Source of the DNA: Codonopsis lanceolata
Lineage: Eukaryota > Streptophyta > Magnoliopsida > Asterales > Campanulaceae
Length of the DNA stretch: 64,000 nucleotides
Direction of reading: 5' to 3'
Assembly: GCA_013146195.2 (NCBI GenBank)
Contig: CM028377.1
Span: forward strand, 164,093,824 to 164,157,823
This document shows, piece by piece, positions 44,844-55,532 of the stretch; within the stretch, counting starts at the first letter, position 1; each line of letters begins with the position of its first letter. The position numbers were made by a program, and so were the translations under genes. The notes beneath the pieces are model-generated. The model saw nothing but the letters and a program-made list of their open reading frames with translations, made no database searches and was not told the origin of the DNA.

Positions 44844-47530
44844 TCAGCAACAGTGGTTTGATCGACAATAGGTTGAGCGGCAACGATGCAGTTGGCAACG
44901 AGGTTGGCGGTCGGCTACTTCATTTTCGGCTTCAATAATGATAACATCTTCGTCATTACCAGCAACTTGAGTGGCTAAGGTTTCGTTTTCTTGTGCTTTT
45001 CCCATCCATATTTGGGTCATAAGGTCGGTAACGGTGGTCTCGACAGTCGAGGGAGGGGTCCAGGCAGTTAATCCTTTTTGGGAATCCAGCTCAGCCAAGG
45101 AGGTTAGCTCGTCCACTGTGTATGGCACCAAGGCATGGCCTGGACGAGTAGAGGGGCAGAATGGGGTGTTAGTCCCCCATTTGGCGAGCTGGTCTGGTTG
45201 AATCTCCATACCACTGCAGGCTAGTTGCCTGAGGACGTGATTAACTCCCTGCAAAAAGAACGGATATGCCTCCTCCTCAATAGTGGCTAGAAAACCCTCA
45301 GAGTTCTTGTAATCAGCAATGATTGTTTCTTTTTGTTGCTCGTTGGCATGGGATAGTTCTGCCCTCAATTGCTTCTCCTTCTCAGCAGCTTCCTTTTTCA
45401 CCTTCTCCAGCTCGCCGGTCGCCGTCCAGAGCTCTTTCCTCACTTGGCTTATGTTGTTGAGTGCCGTCTCCTCAGATTTTTTCGATAAGTTCAAATGGGC
45501 CTCAAGAATCTTCTTTTCCTCTTCTAATTTGGAAAGTTCAGTGACTTTCGAGGTCAGGTTCTCTTCACTCCCCTTGAGCTCGGCTCTGAGGGAATTGACC
45601 TGCACTTCTAGAGAATTCTTCTCTAATGATAGCAAGCTGGAGGACTTCAAGTTGTCAATCAAACGGTCATAAAGGAGTTCGGTTTTGCTGGCCATTTGAA
45701 ATAAAATGACAGAAAAATGATAAGTGAATAATAATGAGGAGTTCAGTTTTGCTTCTGATGATGGTAAGAAAGTTATTTACCTCGGTCATGCACATTCCAA
45801 TCTCACCAATCAGGACGGAGCTAGGAAGCTCGGTGCTTCTCCTTCGGATGCCAGTATGGCGAAGTCTCTTCACCGTTCCCAGCCCAACAGTAGCTGCGTG
45901 CCCGCCTCACTTATTGGTATTCAAATTGGCCAAATCGGGAACATTGGCCACTTCCGCTATGAGCTTGGCTGCAAGCTCGCGGGTTTCTGGCATCTCAAAG
46001 TTTTCCCTCTGCCAGAGAGGTGCTTGTGAGCTTGAGGCTTCAATCGGTTCACTCTGGTCTGTCCTCCGACCTTGTTCGTCTTTCAGTTGGGGAGACTGGG
46101 CAAGCTATTTTTGTTATTGTTGTTGGGGAGGTGCAATTGGAGCAGGAGTTATTGTGGCAGCCGGTGTATGAGCAACAGCTATAGCTCAGTTTGTCTCGGG
46201 TACTCGGCTAGACCCTCGACCAGCATTTGTAGCAGGAACAATAGGGAGGCGAGCAGGTTGCTGCCCGGCCATTTGGGTGTTTCTTCCCATGGCCCCCCTC
46301 CTCATAGCTTGGAGAAAGCATTGTGAATCTTCAAGTTGCCTCATATCTGCAAGGTGAATTATGAACAGATGTTAGAAGTTTTGATTAAAATAGGAAGTGA
46401 TAAAGACGTGAAAAATAAGCTTGTGCAGACCAGAAACAGAGAAAGCAGGGGTGCAATTCCTTCCGGCCTGCTCGCAGTCCGGGCACTCGCTAGGAAATCT
46501 TCCACCGTGGTAGCTACCCTAATAGGGGTGTGGTGTTTCGGCCTCCAAGACAATTCGGGGTTCGTAACCTTCGACATGCCAGCTTATTACTCCTACTTGT
46601 CGAAGTAAGGTGGGATCAGAGGTCAGGGCTACCCAATCCAACACCCAGTCCTGCCCATTCTTGCCTTCTTTCACTCCGAGTAGTTTCCTAAAGGTTCTGG
46701 CGAGCAACGGTTCTCCTGTTCGGAAGGCATTCTTATCATACTTGGCAATAACTAGATTTTCTAAGTATGGAGTGAAGGGCCAACCTACTCGAGACTCGAC
46801 GAGCAGGGCTTTTGAATCCCAGGAATCAACTTTGTTGGGGCTGTCGAGACATAAGTTTAAAGTAGTTGGGGTTGGAGGGACCAGTGATGCGGCTACTTTT
46901 CTTATTTAGGGAAAAAAGAAAGAATTTCCTAAAAAGAGCCATGCTGGGCTCAAAGCTGAGTAGCCTACATGCGACAATATAGGCGACCGGGAATCTAACG
47001 GTGGTGAGGGTTAGGTCACAAGGAAGGGCATTGTTTACTAAAAGGAATTCAGCGAAAAAGAGGTCTAAGGGAAGTCTTAAGCCGACCAAGAAAAAATCGA
47101 AGTAAAAGACCATTCGGTCCCCTTGGAAGTTATGTCCGGCCTCCTTGATGTCTAAATCGAAGGCTCTTACTCGATAATTCTTGGGGTCCATACCCAGTGA
47201 GTAAAACCAACCGGAGACGTCATCCTCGGTGGTTAGGTCATCCCATTTAATTAGGGGGGAGTCGTTGGAAACAATTTGTTTGCCTTTGAGTGAAGCTTGG
47301 TTCTGTTCAGCTCGCGGCCTGCTCGAGCTGGGGAGGTTATCTGTTGCTTGTTCGTTTGTGATTTCTCTGGAAATACTGGGACGTCTTTGGCAGACTAACT
47401 AAATCTCTTCTCGCTCGGTCTCTTCAGAGCTTGAGGATCATGTATCTGGGCTTTCTTCGTCTTCTGTGGGGGCTCCATGGTCGTAGGCATGTCCTTCGAT
47501 TTTAGATTGGGTTTCGTCACCAGATGACAT
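44844..47530 (-). pseudogene. antisense gene of Tat element A (gypsy-type transposon family with coiled coil)
   Basis: On the strand opposite to gag-pol a protein-like region starts near ATG 47530 (MSSGDETQSK). 46826-47191 contains FFLVGLRLPLDLFFAEFLL and ARFP-like wording of the plant putative gypsy-type transposon domain. 46519-46707 (FRKLLGVKEGKNGQDWVL) continues it. 44844-45695 is a 283-codon frame with a long heptad coiled coil (residues about 15-130, rich in Leu, Glu, Lys) and a helical tail (EGFLATIEEEAYPFFLQGV). Possible splice sites are seen (acceptor CTTGCAG near 46347, donor GAG|GTAAAT at 45781). Stops break it, e.g. soon after the start. Antisense frames between pol and the 3' LTR are known in Tat-type elements; their role is not settled. 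Confidence 0.75.
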
Positions 47531-48379
47531 CCTACAGGAATCGAGGAATATATGTTAAACCTTGCTCGGGGTGACAGGCAAAAGCAATTAAGCAGGAACC
47601 CATGGCAGGCAAGGGTTTATCCTAAACCGGTGAACAGGGCACCGACCAAAATACTCCTCGATTCCTACCATGGAAGTTGGACAAGTCTATACAGTGCCTA
47701 AGGCTGTGACATGCTTAAATGGGAAACAGGAGAAGCGCGGATGAAGATGAAGTGAGAATTTGAGGCCCTAGTTTCAGTCAAATCGGTTATGTGGACATTC
47801 GTACCCAGAAAGGCATTATGAAGCCCTAACATGGGGTTTTAACGAGATGAAATTAAAAGATGCAGTAGGGAAGAAAAGAGCGTTGAATATTTGAAGAAAT
47901 ACATGTTGATGATTCAGAGAAGGTTCTGAAAGTTCTTGTTGTGCCGAAAGGAGCTGTTGAATCTGATGTTGGTAGCCTTGGGAATCTTGGAGATCTTTGT
48001 CGCAAGCCTGAGAGCAATGATGTAGATGATTGTTTCTGCTTTTGATTTCTCACAAAGTCTGAAGACGGTAAAGGTTTGAAATGAGGGGAATCCTCCCTTT
48101 TATCCTGGCTGGGAACCGTCGTTTGGAGGGCCGCTCATCATTACGGCTCAAACGTCAAGGCAGTATTTAATGCTCTATGGGGAAATGAACCCGTGTAAGT
48201 GCACACATGCGGCAGATGGCGGCTCTTTTCTTCAAAAAACCCTTTGGGCTGACATCCACTCACAATTCAGGTTATAGGCTACTCGATGTATTTATAAAAG
48301 TTGCATTACAAGAGCTATGCGATAGGGAGATTCAAAGTTCTTCTCCTCGTTACAAGAGCATAAATGCGATAGGAGGCTC
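47531..48379. other. region between the antisense gene and the 3' LTR of element A
   Basis: No protein with a recognised domain. It would hold the promoter of the antisense gene and the 3' untranslated part of the element. The last bases before the LTR (GCGATAGGAGGCTC) are only weakly purine-rich. Confidence 0.5.
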
Positions 48380-49028
48380 CGAGTTGCCCGGCCCAATAGG
48401 CCCTAAGTCATCAGTCACGTGCCTGGCATATCTTCCCCAAATTATGAGCAACGTAGGTGTGTTAGAGGATCAGGCCATTGAGAAATGGGCATCTTCCCCA
48501 AATTATGAGCAACATTGGTATATGTGTGAGTGGGGATTAGCTGAGAAATGGGCATCGGGGCTTAACCGGTGGTCGGCGTGCAGCGAGCATGGTTCATCAT
48601 GCTCGTTTATTAAAGAGTTATTGTGAATATAAACGGTTATATCCGGAAAATTCTCCATCATTATCACGATGTTACTGTTGTGATGAATGGGACAGTTAAT
48701 GGGGCAGTTAATATGCCCGCTATTCATGCCATGAACATTAATGGGTAGTTATGAGCAGTTACACTCGGGCAACAGTTATATAAACCCCTCAACATGAAGG
48801 AGGGAGACATGTGATTCTGATTAACTTGCCTAAACTCTGCTAAATTGCTTACTCAATTAAGTGTTGTGCTAATTCACACGCCGGAGGGCTTTTGCAGGGA
48901 GTGCCCCTGCCTAATTTACGGTTTTCTTGATTTGCTTGCAGAGTTGGGCTTTGAAGATTAAAGATAAGTTGAAAGCCAGATATCCTGTTGAAAAAGCCCA
49001 GTGCATCTTGGAAGATTTGGACGCATCA
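48380..49028 (+). repeat. 3' LTR of Tat element A
   Basis: It ends GGACGCATCA before TTAGT. Its first base is C instead of T. A stretch near 48480-48560 repeats ATCTTCCCCAAATTATGAGC and GAAATGGGCATC, and has no equal in the 5' LTR. Confidence 0.93.
48777..48783 (+). promoter_or_regulatory. TATA box in Tat LTR A (3')
   Basis: TATATAA with the same ACCCCTC context as the 5' LTR. Confidence 0.65.
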
Positions 49029-49975
49029 TTAGTTAAATTAGTCGACGTAATTAAGAACACTTTGTTATTAAATATATTTGTGAATAAGCATGAATAAAAT
49101 ACCCCGAATATAATTTAATTAATTTTTTATATTGATATTGTTAATTAATATTGTTATTAAATGTTATAATTTTGTTAGTGGAATATTAAATATTATTATT
49201 TGTGAATAAACATGAAAAAATGAATTTAATTTGAATTAATTAATCTATAATTAATTGTTTATTAGAAATATAAATTAGTTAAATTAGTCCACGTAATTAA
49301 GAACATTTTTTTATTAAACATATTTGTGAATAAGCATGAATAAAATACCCAGAATATAATTTATTTAATTTTTTATATTGATATTGTTAATTAATATTGT
49401 TATTAAATGTTATAATTTTGTTAGTGGAATATTAAATATTATTATTTGTGAATAAACACGAAAAATGAATTTAATTTGAATTAATTAATCTATAATTAAT
49501 CGTTTACTAGAAATATAAATTAGTTAAATTAATCCATGTAATTAAGAACACTTTGTTATTAAATATATTTGTGAATAAACATGAATAAAATACCCCAAAT
49601 ATAATTTATTTAATTTTTTATATTGATATTGTTAATTAATATTGTTATTAAATGTTATAACTTTGTTAGTGGAATATTAAATATTATTATTTGTGAATAA
49701 ACATGAAAAAATGACTTTAATTTGAATTAATTAATCTATAATTAATTGTTTATTAGAAATATAAATTAGTTAAATTAGTCCACGTAATTAAGAACATTTT
49801 TTTATTAAATATATTTGTGAATAAGCATGAATAAAATACCCCGAATATAATTTATTTATTTTTTATATTGATATTGTTAATTAATATTGTTATTAAATGT
49901 TATAATTTTGTTAGTTGAATATTAAATATTATTATTTGTGAGTAAACATGAAGAAATGACTATAATTTGAATCGT
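49029..49975. repeat. tandem array of a 246-bp AT-rich unit, about 3.9 copies
   Basis: The word TTAGTTAAATTA recurs at 49029, 49275, 49520 and 49766, spacings of 246, 245 and 246 bp. Units are highly similar (AATATTGTTATTAAATGTTA, GTGAATAAGCATGAATAAAA in each). A half unit lies left of Tat element A (37383-37501). No coding content. Confidence 0.93.
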
Positions 49976-49984
49976 GCAATGTAG

Positions 49985-50828
49985 ATGTCACGCTTTCCAC
50001 GTGATTATAGAGGGAAAAGACCGGTGGTTGATGATGATCCGGAGCTTCAAAATTACAGCGGTCGACTATATAATCGATGTGTTCTTGCATCTGCCCGACG
50101 AAGACGAACGGTACAGAGGGAACCGTCACATTTTGATGAGAGTGAATCGTCATCGCTCCAAGAAGCAGAAGAAGCAGAGAGACGATTGCAGGATATGACT
50201 CCTACAATGCCCATTTTGAGACGTCCTAATTCTGGTAAAGGTCTTCACAGGAATCCTCCATTTGAATATAGTTACCAGAGGCATGGGGAGGAGGAGGAGG
50301 ATGTTAGTAGAGGGAGAAGATATGGAGTCCCTCCAGCTCGAGGTGGACGAGTAGGTCCTCGATTTAGGGAGATGATATTGCAGCTACGTGATGATGAGGA
50401 GGAATAGGTGCTAGCCATCCTCCACTACGAGGCGGCGCGTAGATCCTGGAGATAGAGGATATCCATGTGTACGACCAGGAGAAGGACCTTCTTTTGGTAG
50501 GGGTGAAATATCGACGGAGTCTTATCCAGGAGGCCCACATATAACAGATGTTCTGACTTGTTATAATGGTCATGTTGCATATGATATATGGAATGGAGAG
50601 GTAAATTTAAATGTATTTTTTTACTAGTTTTATTAATTTTAAATGTATTTTTTTAGTTAAATGTTAATAATATACGTTAATGCTTTATTTATTTTAACAG
50701 GAAAGGGAGTTTTGAAATACCAATCGCAAACCAAACGCATAGGTACATGGGCGATGAGGAACCAACAAACCACCGACAATATTATAAGCTCTAACTTGAT
50801 ATTACATGGGGAATGTAACAACTCAACA
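49985..50828 (+). pseudogene. plant-mobile-domain (MAIN-like) gene fragment
   Basis: The frame 49985-50407 is charged and low in complexity (Arg/Glu-rich), with no domain I can name. Downstream, 50440-50600 reads GPSFGRGEISTESYPGGPHI and LTCYNGHVAYDIWNGE, which resembles the N-terminal part of plant-mobile-domain proteins (PGGP..HVA.DIW). A short intron with GT at 50601 and AG at 50700 fits, followed by VLKYQSQTKRIGTWAM in a shifted frame. The conserved mobile-domain core is missing, so this is a truncated piece. Family assignment is from memory of the motif and is moderate. Confidence 0.55.
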
Positions 50829-51506
50829 CTATTCGGGTGAGAAAACATGATAGTACTAACTTGATTGGTCCCAACATCAAACTGAACATAATGAATGTAC
50901 CGATTGTTGTTGAGCAAACTGAAAAAATATTGCATCTTTGTATAGCTTCCCATCTGCTTCTTTCTTATTTGCTGCAACACATTATTTACCTGCTTGAGAA
51001 CGGATTTATTTTCTGGATTTTCCTTTTGCAGTTAGTTGAGTATATGTCTTGGTTTTGCATTAGAACTTCTCAATTGCTCTACCCTCTCAATTTCATTTGA
51101 TTTCAACTTCGCGGCAGATCAGTGCCATTGTATGTAATCACCCACTACATGGTTGTGTCTACTTTTTTTTGTAAATTATAATTTTCCAACCACCAAAGTA
51201 TTGTTGTGCAGCCACGACCTTAAATGGACAATCATCTTTTTTTGTGCCTCTCCGCATATAACCATCTTCATCCTGCTGACCGGTATACCTGTACAAACCA
51301 CCTACCTCACAACCGTACCAAATATTTTTGCATCCATCACGTGTCCATGAATGCCACTTAACGAATAGAAACATCATGTTATCATCCCCAATATCTTGAA
51401 TCCAAGTGTGAATTTCTTCACGAGTTTCAAAAACATGATCCGTTTGGAATAAATGCCCTAAGTCCGGATATTTATATTCATTATCTTCATTCTTGACACA
51501 ATGATC
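50829..51506 (-). pseudogene. Mutator-like (MULE) transposase N-terminal fragment
   Basis: On the minus strand 51159-51500 reads like the FAR1/MULE N-terminal zinc region: HVFETREEIHTWIQDIG, KWHSWTRDGCKNIWYGCEVG, RGTKKDDCPFKVV, then NHVVGDY in a neighbouring frame. 50829-50980 continues with QMGSYTKMQYFFSLLNNNRY and ISTIMFSHPNSVELL-like wording (FSHPNSVELLHS), which precedes the transposase core in this family. The first exon may start at an acceptor TTTATAG at 51507. The DDE core is absent; it ends where the opposing mobile-domain fragment begins. Confidence 0.7.
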
Positions 51507-51575
51507 CTATAAATTTGAAGTAATTTTTAATTATTAATAAAAAATATTAATATTTAACAATGTAACATTAACTGG
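51507..51575. other. junction between the MULE fragment and Tat element B
   Basis: Short AT-rich sequence without features; the five bases before the LTR are ACTGG. The partner duplication of element B is not in the window. Confidence 0.5.
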
Positions 51576-52238
51576 TGAACTGCTCTGGCCTAATAAGCCT
51601 AGGCGTAAATCACGTGTCTGGCACATTTTCTCTCCAAAGTCCAAGTCAAAATTGTGAAGCGGGCAGCGGCCAGACTTTGATTATTATGACATGAAAGCCA
51701 TGCACTTATTTCTCAAAATGGGGCTAAATACCAAATTAGCAAGCTTACAGCGAGCTGAGAGCTAAATTTAACGATCTAGGGGCTAAGCACCCAGCGGAAA
51801 GTGTTCAACGAGCAGGCTTACCATACTAAGTTATGTAAGTAATGGTCATCCCGAACGTGGGCAGTTATCTCCGTGAAACTCGCTTTCCCATTCATGATTA
51901 GACTGTTGTGTTGAACGTGATAGTTAATGTGCCCGCCATGCATGCTTCGACATTTAATGGGGAGTTATCCCACGTCCCATGGAGGCTATAAAACCCCTCT
52001 AAAACTAAAGGAGGGAGGTATGCGATTTCTAAACCAAGGCTAAACCCTGTCAAATTATTTACTCCCCTAAGTGATTACTGATTCTCACGCCGGATAGCAT
52101 TTACAGGGTAAGCCCCTGCCCAGTTCACAATCATTATTTACATTTCAGGTTTGGGCCTTGAAGATATTGGATAGAATTGAAAGCCAGATATCCAAGTTGT
52201 GAAGCCCAATGCATCCTTTGATTATTTTGGAAGCATCA
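51576..52238 (+). repeat. 5' LTR of Tat element B (663 bp)
   Basis: It runs from TGAACTGCTCTGGCC to GGAAGCATCA and aligns with both LTRs of element A at moderate identity. A TATA box is at 51987. Confidence 0.92.
51987..51993 (+). promoter_or_regulatory. TATA box in Tat LTR B
   Basis: TATAAAA followed by CCCCTC, in the same position as in element A. Confidence 0.7.
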
Positions 52239-52260
52239 GTTGGTTCCATTGCCGGGAAAC
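52239..52260 (+). other. primer binding site of Tat element B
   Basis: The site begins GTTGGTTCCATTGCCGGGAA and matches element A apart from one base; the tRNA is unidentified but of the tRNA-Asp-like type. Confidence 0.78.
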
Positions 52261-52315
52261 GTTTGCTAGCACAATTTTATTTCTTGACGATTTTACAAGT
52301 TTCAGTCATGGCAGC

Positions 52316-53727
52316 AAATGTGTCAATGGTGGTAATCTGGTGGAGGAGGTACATGCAGCCACACCTAGCATAAATCTTCAGGATAATAATAATCTGGCAC
52401 CACCACCACTTCATGACGCTCGTCATCAGCTTAACCAACTACAGGGCCTGTATTCGTTGGCCAGGAGTGTCGTTGCTGCTATCGGTTTGGCCAATGAGTT
52501 TTGAGAGTAAACTTTACACCAAATGGTGATATGTCTGGGGCAAATGCACCAGTTAAATTTGCAATTAATCGAAATGGGTAAGCCCCCACTGCCCATTGAA
52601 TTGGAGCGAGCCTCTTCCGGTTGCCCCCACGAAGTCAAGCAGTAAGTGTATCTAAGTCGGGGAGGAATCCCCAATGTCCGGTACTAGTTCCTTCGCAACC
52701 TCATGAGCAAGAATTCAACAAGGGGAGAAGTCAGCAAGAAGGGCGGGCCAGTCACATGGTTGTTCTGAGTGTACATTCTCGATTGGGACCCCAGGCAGGA
52801 GAGGACTCGGCTCAGTCTCGTCGTCGCCGAAGATCACCTTCTCTGCGAAGGTCGTATCCTCGCCGCCCTCATTCACCATCCCCGCGCAGGTCACATGCTC
52901 GCAATCAGTCACTTCATTCCATAGGCAGGCGTGAGTTGCCCCAGGCAAATGCTCAGAAAAGTATAGCCCAAGATCCAGCGCGTCAGCTCGCAGATGTAGC
53001 CCAGGCACAAGTGGCGCAGGCCGTGGGCGTAGCTCAAGCTATGGGAGCTATGGGACCCCCACAAGCTCCTCTTGTGCCCGGGATGCAGTATCAACCCGTG
53101 GGTGGTTTGCCTGCAACCATCAACATGCAAGAATTTGAAGACTTGAAGTGCCGTATGGAAGCGTGGGAGCAGGGCAAGGCCCTTGATGGGAATATCTTGG
53201 GCACGTCAGCTAGCCCTCTGGCCCCCTGGATTGAGAATGCACCTCCAGCACAATGGCTCATCTTCCCCAACGTTAAAGAGTACACAGTGAAGACCAAGGC
53301 AAGGGATTGGCTAATGTCATTTGAGTCCCAAATTGGTCTTATAACGTCAGACGAGGCATTGAAAATCCGGGCTTTCGTGGGGTCGCTACAAGGAAAAGCA
53401 TTGGCTTGGATGGGAGCTCTTCCCCGTAGGTCTATCAATAACTGGGCTGATCTGTGGGCAAAGTTTTTAGTAGATTTTGGGACTTCGGGGGCAATCGCAA
53501 AGACAAAGGCTGACTTGTCTAAGGTTAAACATGGAGCCCACGAATCAACTGCTAGCTATTTGGAGCGGTTTACAAAAATTCTTGAGCAAGTTCCTGGTTT
53601 ATCCGAACAGGAGGTTACCTTGTGCATTAAGACGGGGTTGCTCGAAGGGAAAGGTGGTTTGAGGTCAGAATTGAGCATGCGGGAGCCCAAGACACAGGCA
53701 GAAATGTTGATGCGGTCTCGGGAATAA
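52316..53727 (+). pseudogene. gag: gag of Tat element B
   Basis: The start ATG is at 52316. An early frame problem (about 52330) and a stop at 52502 (TGAG after GLANEF) break the first 100 codons; from 52621 the frame is open for 368 codons. It has a basic Arg/Ser-rich stretch (residues about 65-100 of this frame), a Gln/Ala/Pro-rich spacer, and the gag core (EFEDLKCRMEAWEQGKALDG, WLIFPNVKEY, IRAFVGSLQGKALAWMG, FLVDFGTSG, HESTASYLERF). It ends in an in-frame TAA at 53725-53727 where element A has TGG, so protease is separated from gag by a single nonsense codon. Confidence 0.92.
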
Positions 53728-54831
53728 TGTGCAGGGGAGACCGCGATGAAGGAGAAGAAGAAAGAAAGCACCAAGACTGGGGGAGCCGGGGCTCATACCA
53801 AGGGTAGCGACCAGAGTGCGGGCGTCGTTTATAACAAAAGTAAATCACAATATGATCGTTCAAGGGAGTTTCTTCGGGAGAGTGATCTCACCCCGCTTAT
53901 TACATTGCGGGAGGATATAATGTATGAAGTCAGAGATGAACTTCCCCGGCCACCACGCATGAACCCCGAGATAGCAGACTCCAGGGATCGGTCTAAGAGG
54001 TGTGCGTATCATGATGACTACATGCATACCACAGAGGAGTGTTGGCTGTTGAAAAAGGTCATACAAAAGTTGATAAATGAAGGCCGGTTGGACCGGTTCA
54101 AGAGAGATGGAAATAATAGGCGGAATGCCCCTCGAAGAGATGCACCCCTAATCCGATGGGTAATAAATGTGATTATGGATGAGGAACCTACACTTACCCA
54201 GCTTGGCAAGCAGATGTATTCCTTGTTAAAGGTGGTGGATTGCCCAACCACTATGCAAGCAGGGGAGGAGTCGATACAGTTCCCTCGCAGTGAATTGGCG
54301 AGTAATGTGGCTGGGGAGCAATCTTTGATCGTTTCTGCTCTGGTTGATGGTTGGGTTGTGCATAGGATCTTGGTGGACACAGGGGCGTGTAGAGATGTGA
54401 TGTATTATTCCTACTTCCAAGGCCTGGAGTTGAAGGATGAATGCCTCAAGCCCTATGCAGGAACCTTGGAGGGCTTTGCTAATCACAAGGTGTTGGTTAA
54501 AGGCACGGTCGAGCTCGAAGTTTTCATTGGCGAGGGTACTCGTACTAGGGTGGAAAAGGTTACCTTCATAGTGATCGATCTCAAATCTCCCTACAATATA
54601 ATTTTTGGGGTGCCCAGCATGAAAAAATTTCAGATGGTTGCTTCAATCCCTCACCAACGGGTAAAGTTTTACACTGATCAAGGAGTGGGGGTCTTGAAGA
54701 GTCAGCCCCAGGCAGTGCTGGAATATGTTTGGGATAGTCAAAGGAAAAAGCAAAAACTGACTCTTGAAGATGGCGAGCAGAAGGTCACTATCAGTAACAA
54801 AGAAAAGTCTCACATAACTGTGGGCCCTTAA
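53728..54831 (+). pseudogene. pro: Tat element B zinc knuckle and protease (about 362 codons open)
   Basis: This is the same frame as gag after the nonsense codon. The knuckle CAYHDDYMHTTEEC lies at residues 86-99 counted from the ATG at 53746 and is spaced CX2HX4HX4C. The protease active site VDTGA has its Asp at residue 211, and TFIVIDLKSPYNIIFG follows; the tail is Lys/Gln-rich (SQRKKQKLTLEDGEQK). The Asp-Thr-Gly triad is intact. The frame ends at 54831, followed within ten bases by the RT frame. Confidence 0.92.
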
Positions 54832-54839
54832 CGATTGTT

Positions 54840-55368
54840 GTGATCGGTGAGAGTTCGGCACAGGGCGAGCAGCGTTGCCCAGAGGAAATCACTTGTCCTT
54901 TGCCAACGGTGGGGTTGGGGGGACAAGTCGAGCAGGCTGTGGATATGGAGCTGGACCAGCTTGATGAGGCAAAAACTCAAGCTGAAGAAGAAGAAAAAGT
55001 GGAATGTGACATGCTCCAAATGCGGGATGAGCCCGAATTTACAGCTCGGGACGAGCTTGAAGAGGTTATTATTAATTCTGCTTATCCCGAGCAAGAGATA
55101 AAGATTGGTAGAGCACTATCGGTTGAAGCTCAGGCTAGCTTACTCAAGCAACTCCAGAGTAGCTTGGATGTCTTTCCTTGGCGGCCAGAGGATATGCAAG
55201 GGGTTAACGAGGACGTGTCAGTTCACTGCGTCAGCGTGGATCCAGGTTTTCGGTCAATTCAGTAGCGGCCTAGAGTATACTCTACGAAAAAGGACAAAGT
55301 GATCAAGGAGGAGGTCGAAAAACTGCTCAGCGCGGACATCATCGAGGAAATTCACTACCCCACTTGGC
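54840..55368 (+). pseudogene. pol: RT N-terminal part of Tat element B, truncated
   Basis: The frame 54840-55265 carries the acidic linker (AEEEEKVECDMLQMRDEPEF) and the RT lead (WRPEDMQGVNEDVSVHCVSV). A TAG at 55263-55265 replaces a Gln codon (element A has CAA CAG there). The frame continues to KLLSADIIEEIHYPTWL and is cut by the LINE poly-A tail. The catalytic part of RT is missing. Confidence 0.9.
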
Positions 55369-55532
55369 TTTTTTTTTTTTTTTTTTTTTTTGGGAAGCAG
55401 GGCGGCACCTGCGGAATTTATTAAAACAGGAAAAAACTACAGAGGGGGACAACCAGCCTAGCCCTACAAAAGGGAGGACAAAGGAGCCTGAACCTCAATA
55501 AAAACATGATACAAAAAGCCAGGAGAAGGCTG

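Larger units (their letters stand above)
37502..49028 (+). mobile_element. Ty3/gypsy Tat-type element A, complete but decayed
   Basis: The LTRs 37502-38151 and 48380-49028 are flanked by the target duplication TTAGT (37497-37501, 49029-49033). The order is primer site, gag, protease, RT, RNase H, a second RNase H, integrase, then an antisense gene before the 3' LTR. A second RNase H between the first and the integrase is the mark of the Tat lineage. The frame breaks more than ten times. The LTRs differ by a rearranged stretch (about 37600-37685 against 48480-48560) and several substitutions. Element B (51576) is a relative with a better gag. Confidence 0.95.
51576..55368 (+). mobile_element. 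Ty3/gypsy Tat-type element B, 5' part, cut by a LINE
   Basis: It contains the 5' LTR (51576-52238), primer site, gag, protease and the start of RT, closely related to element A. It ends inside RT (HYPTWL) at 55368, where a poly-T run, the tail of a minus-strand LINE, starts. The rest of pol and the 3' LTR are not found to the right of the LINE. Confidence 0.93.

Noticed and set aside
49029..49975. A CRISPR array
   Set aside because: The repeats are 246 bp long and directly adjacent with no spacers, in a plant genome; it is a tandem array.
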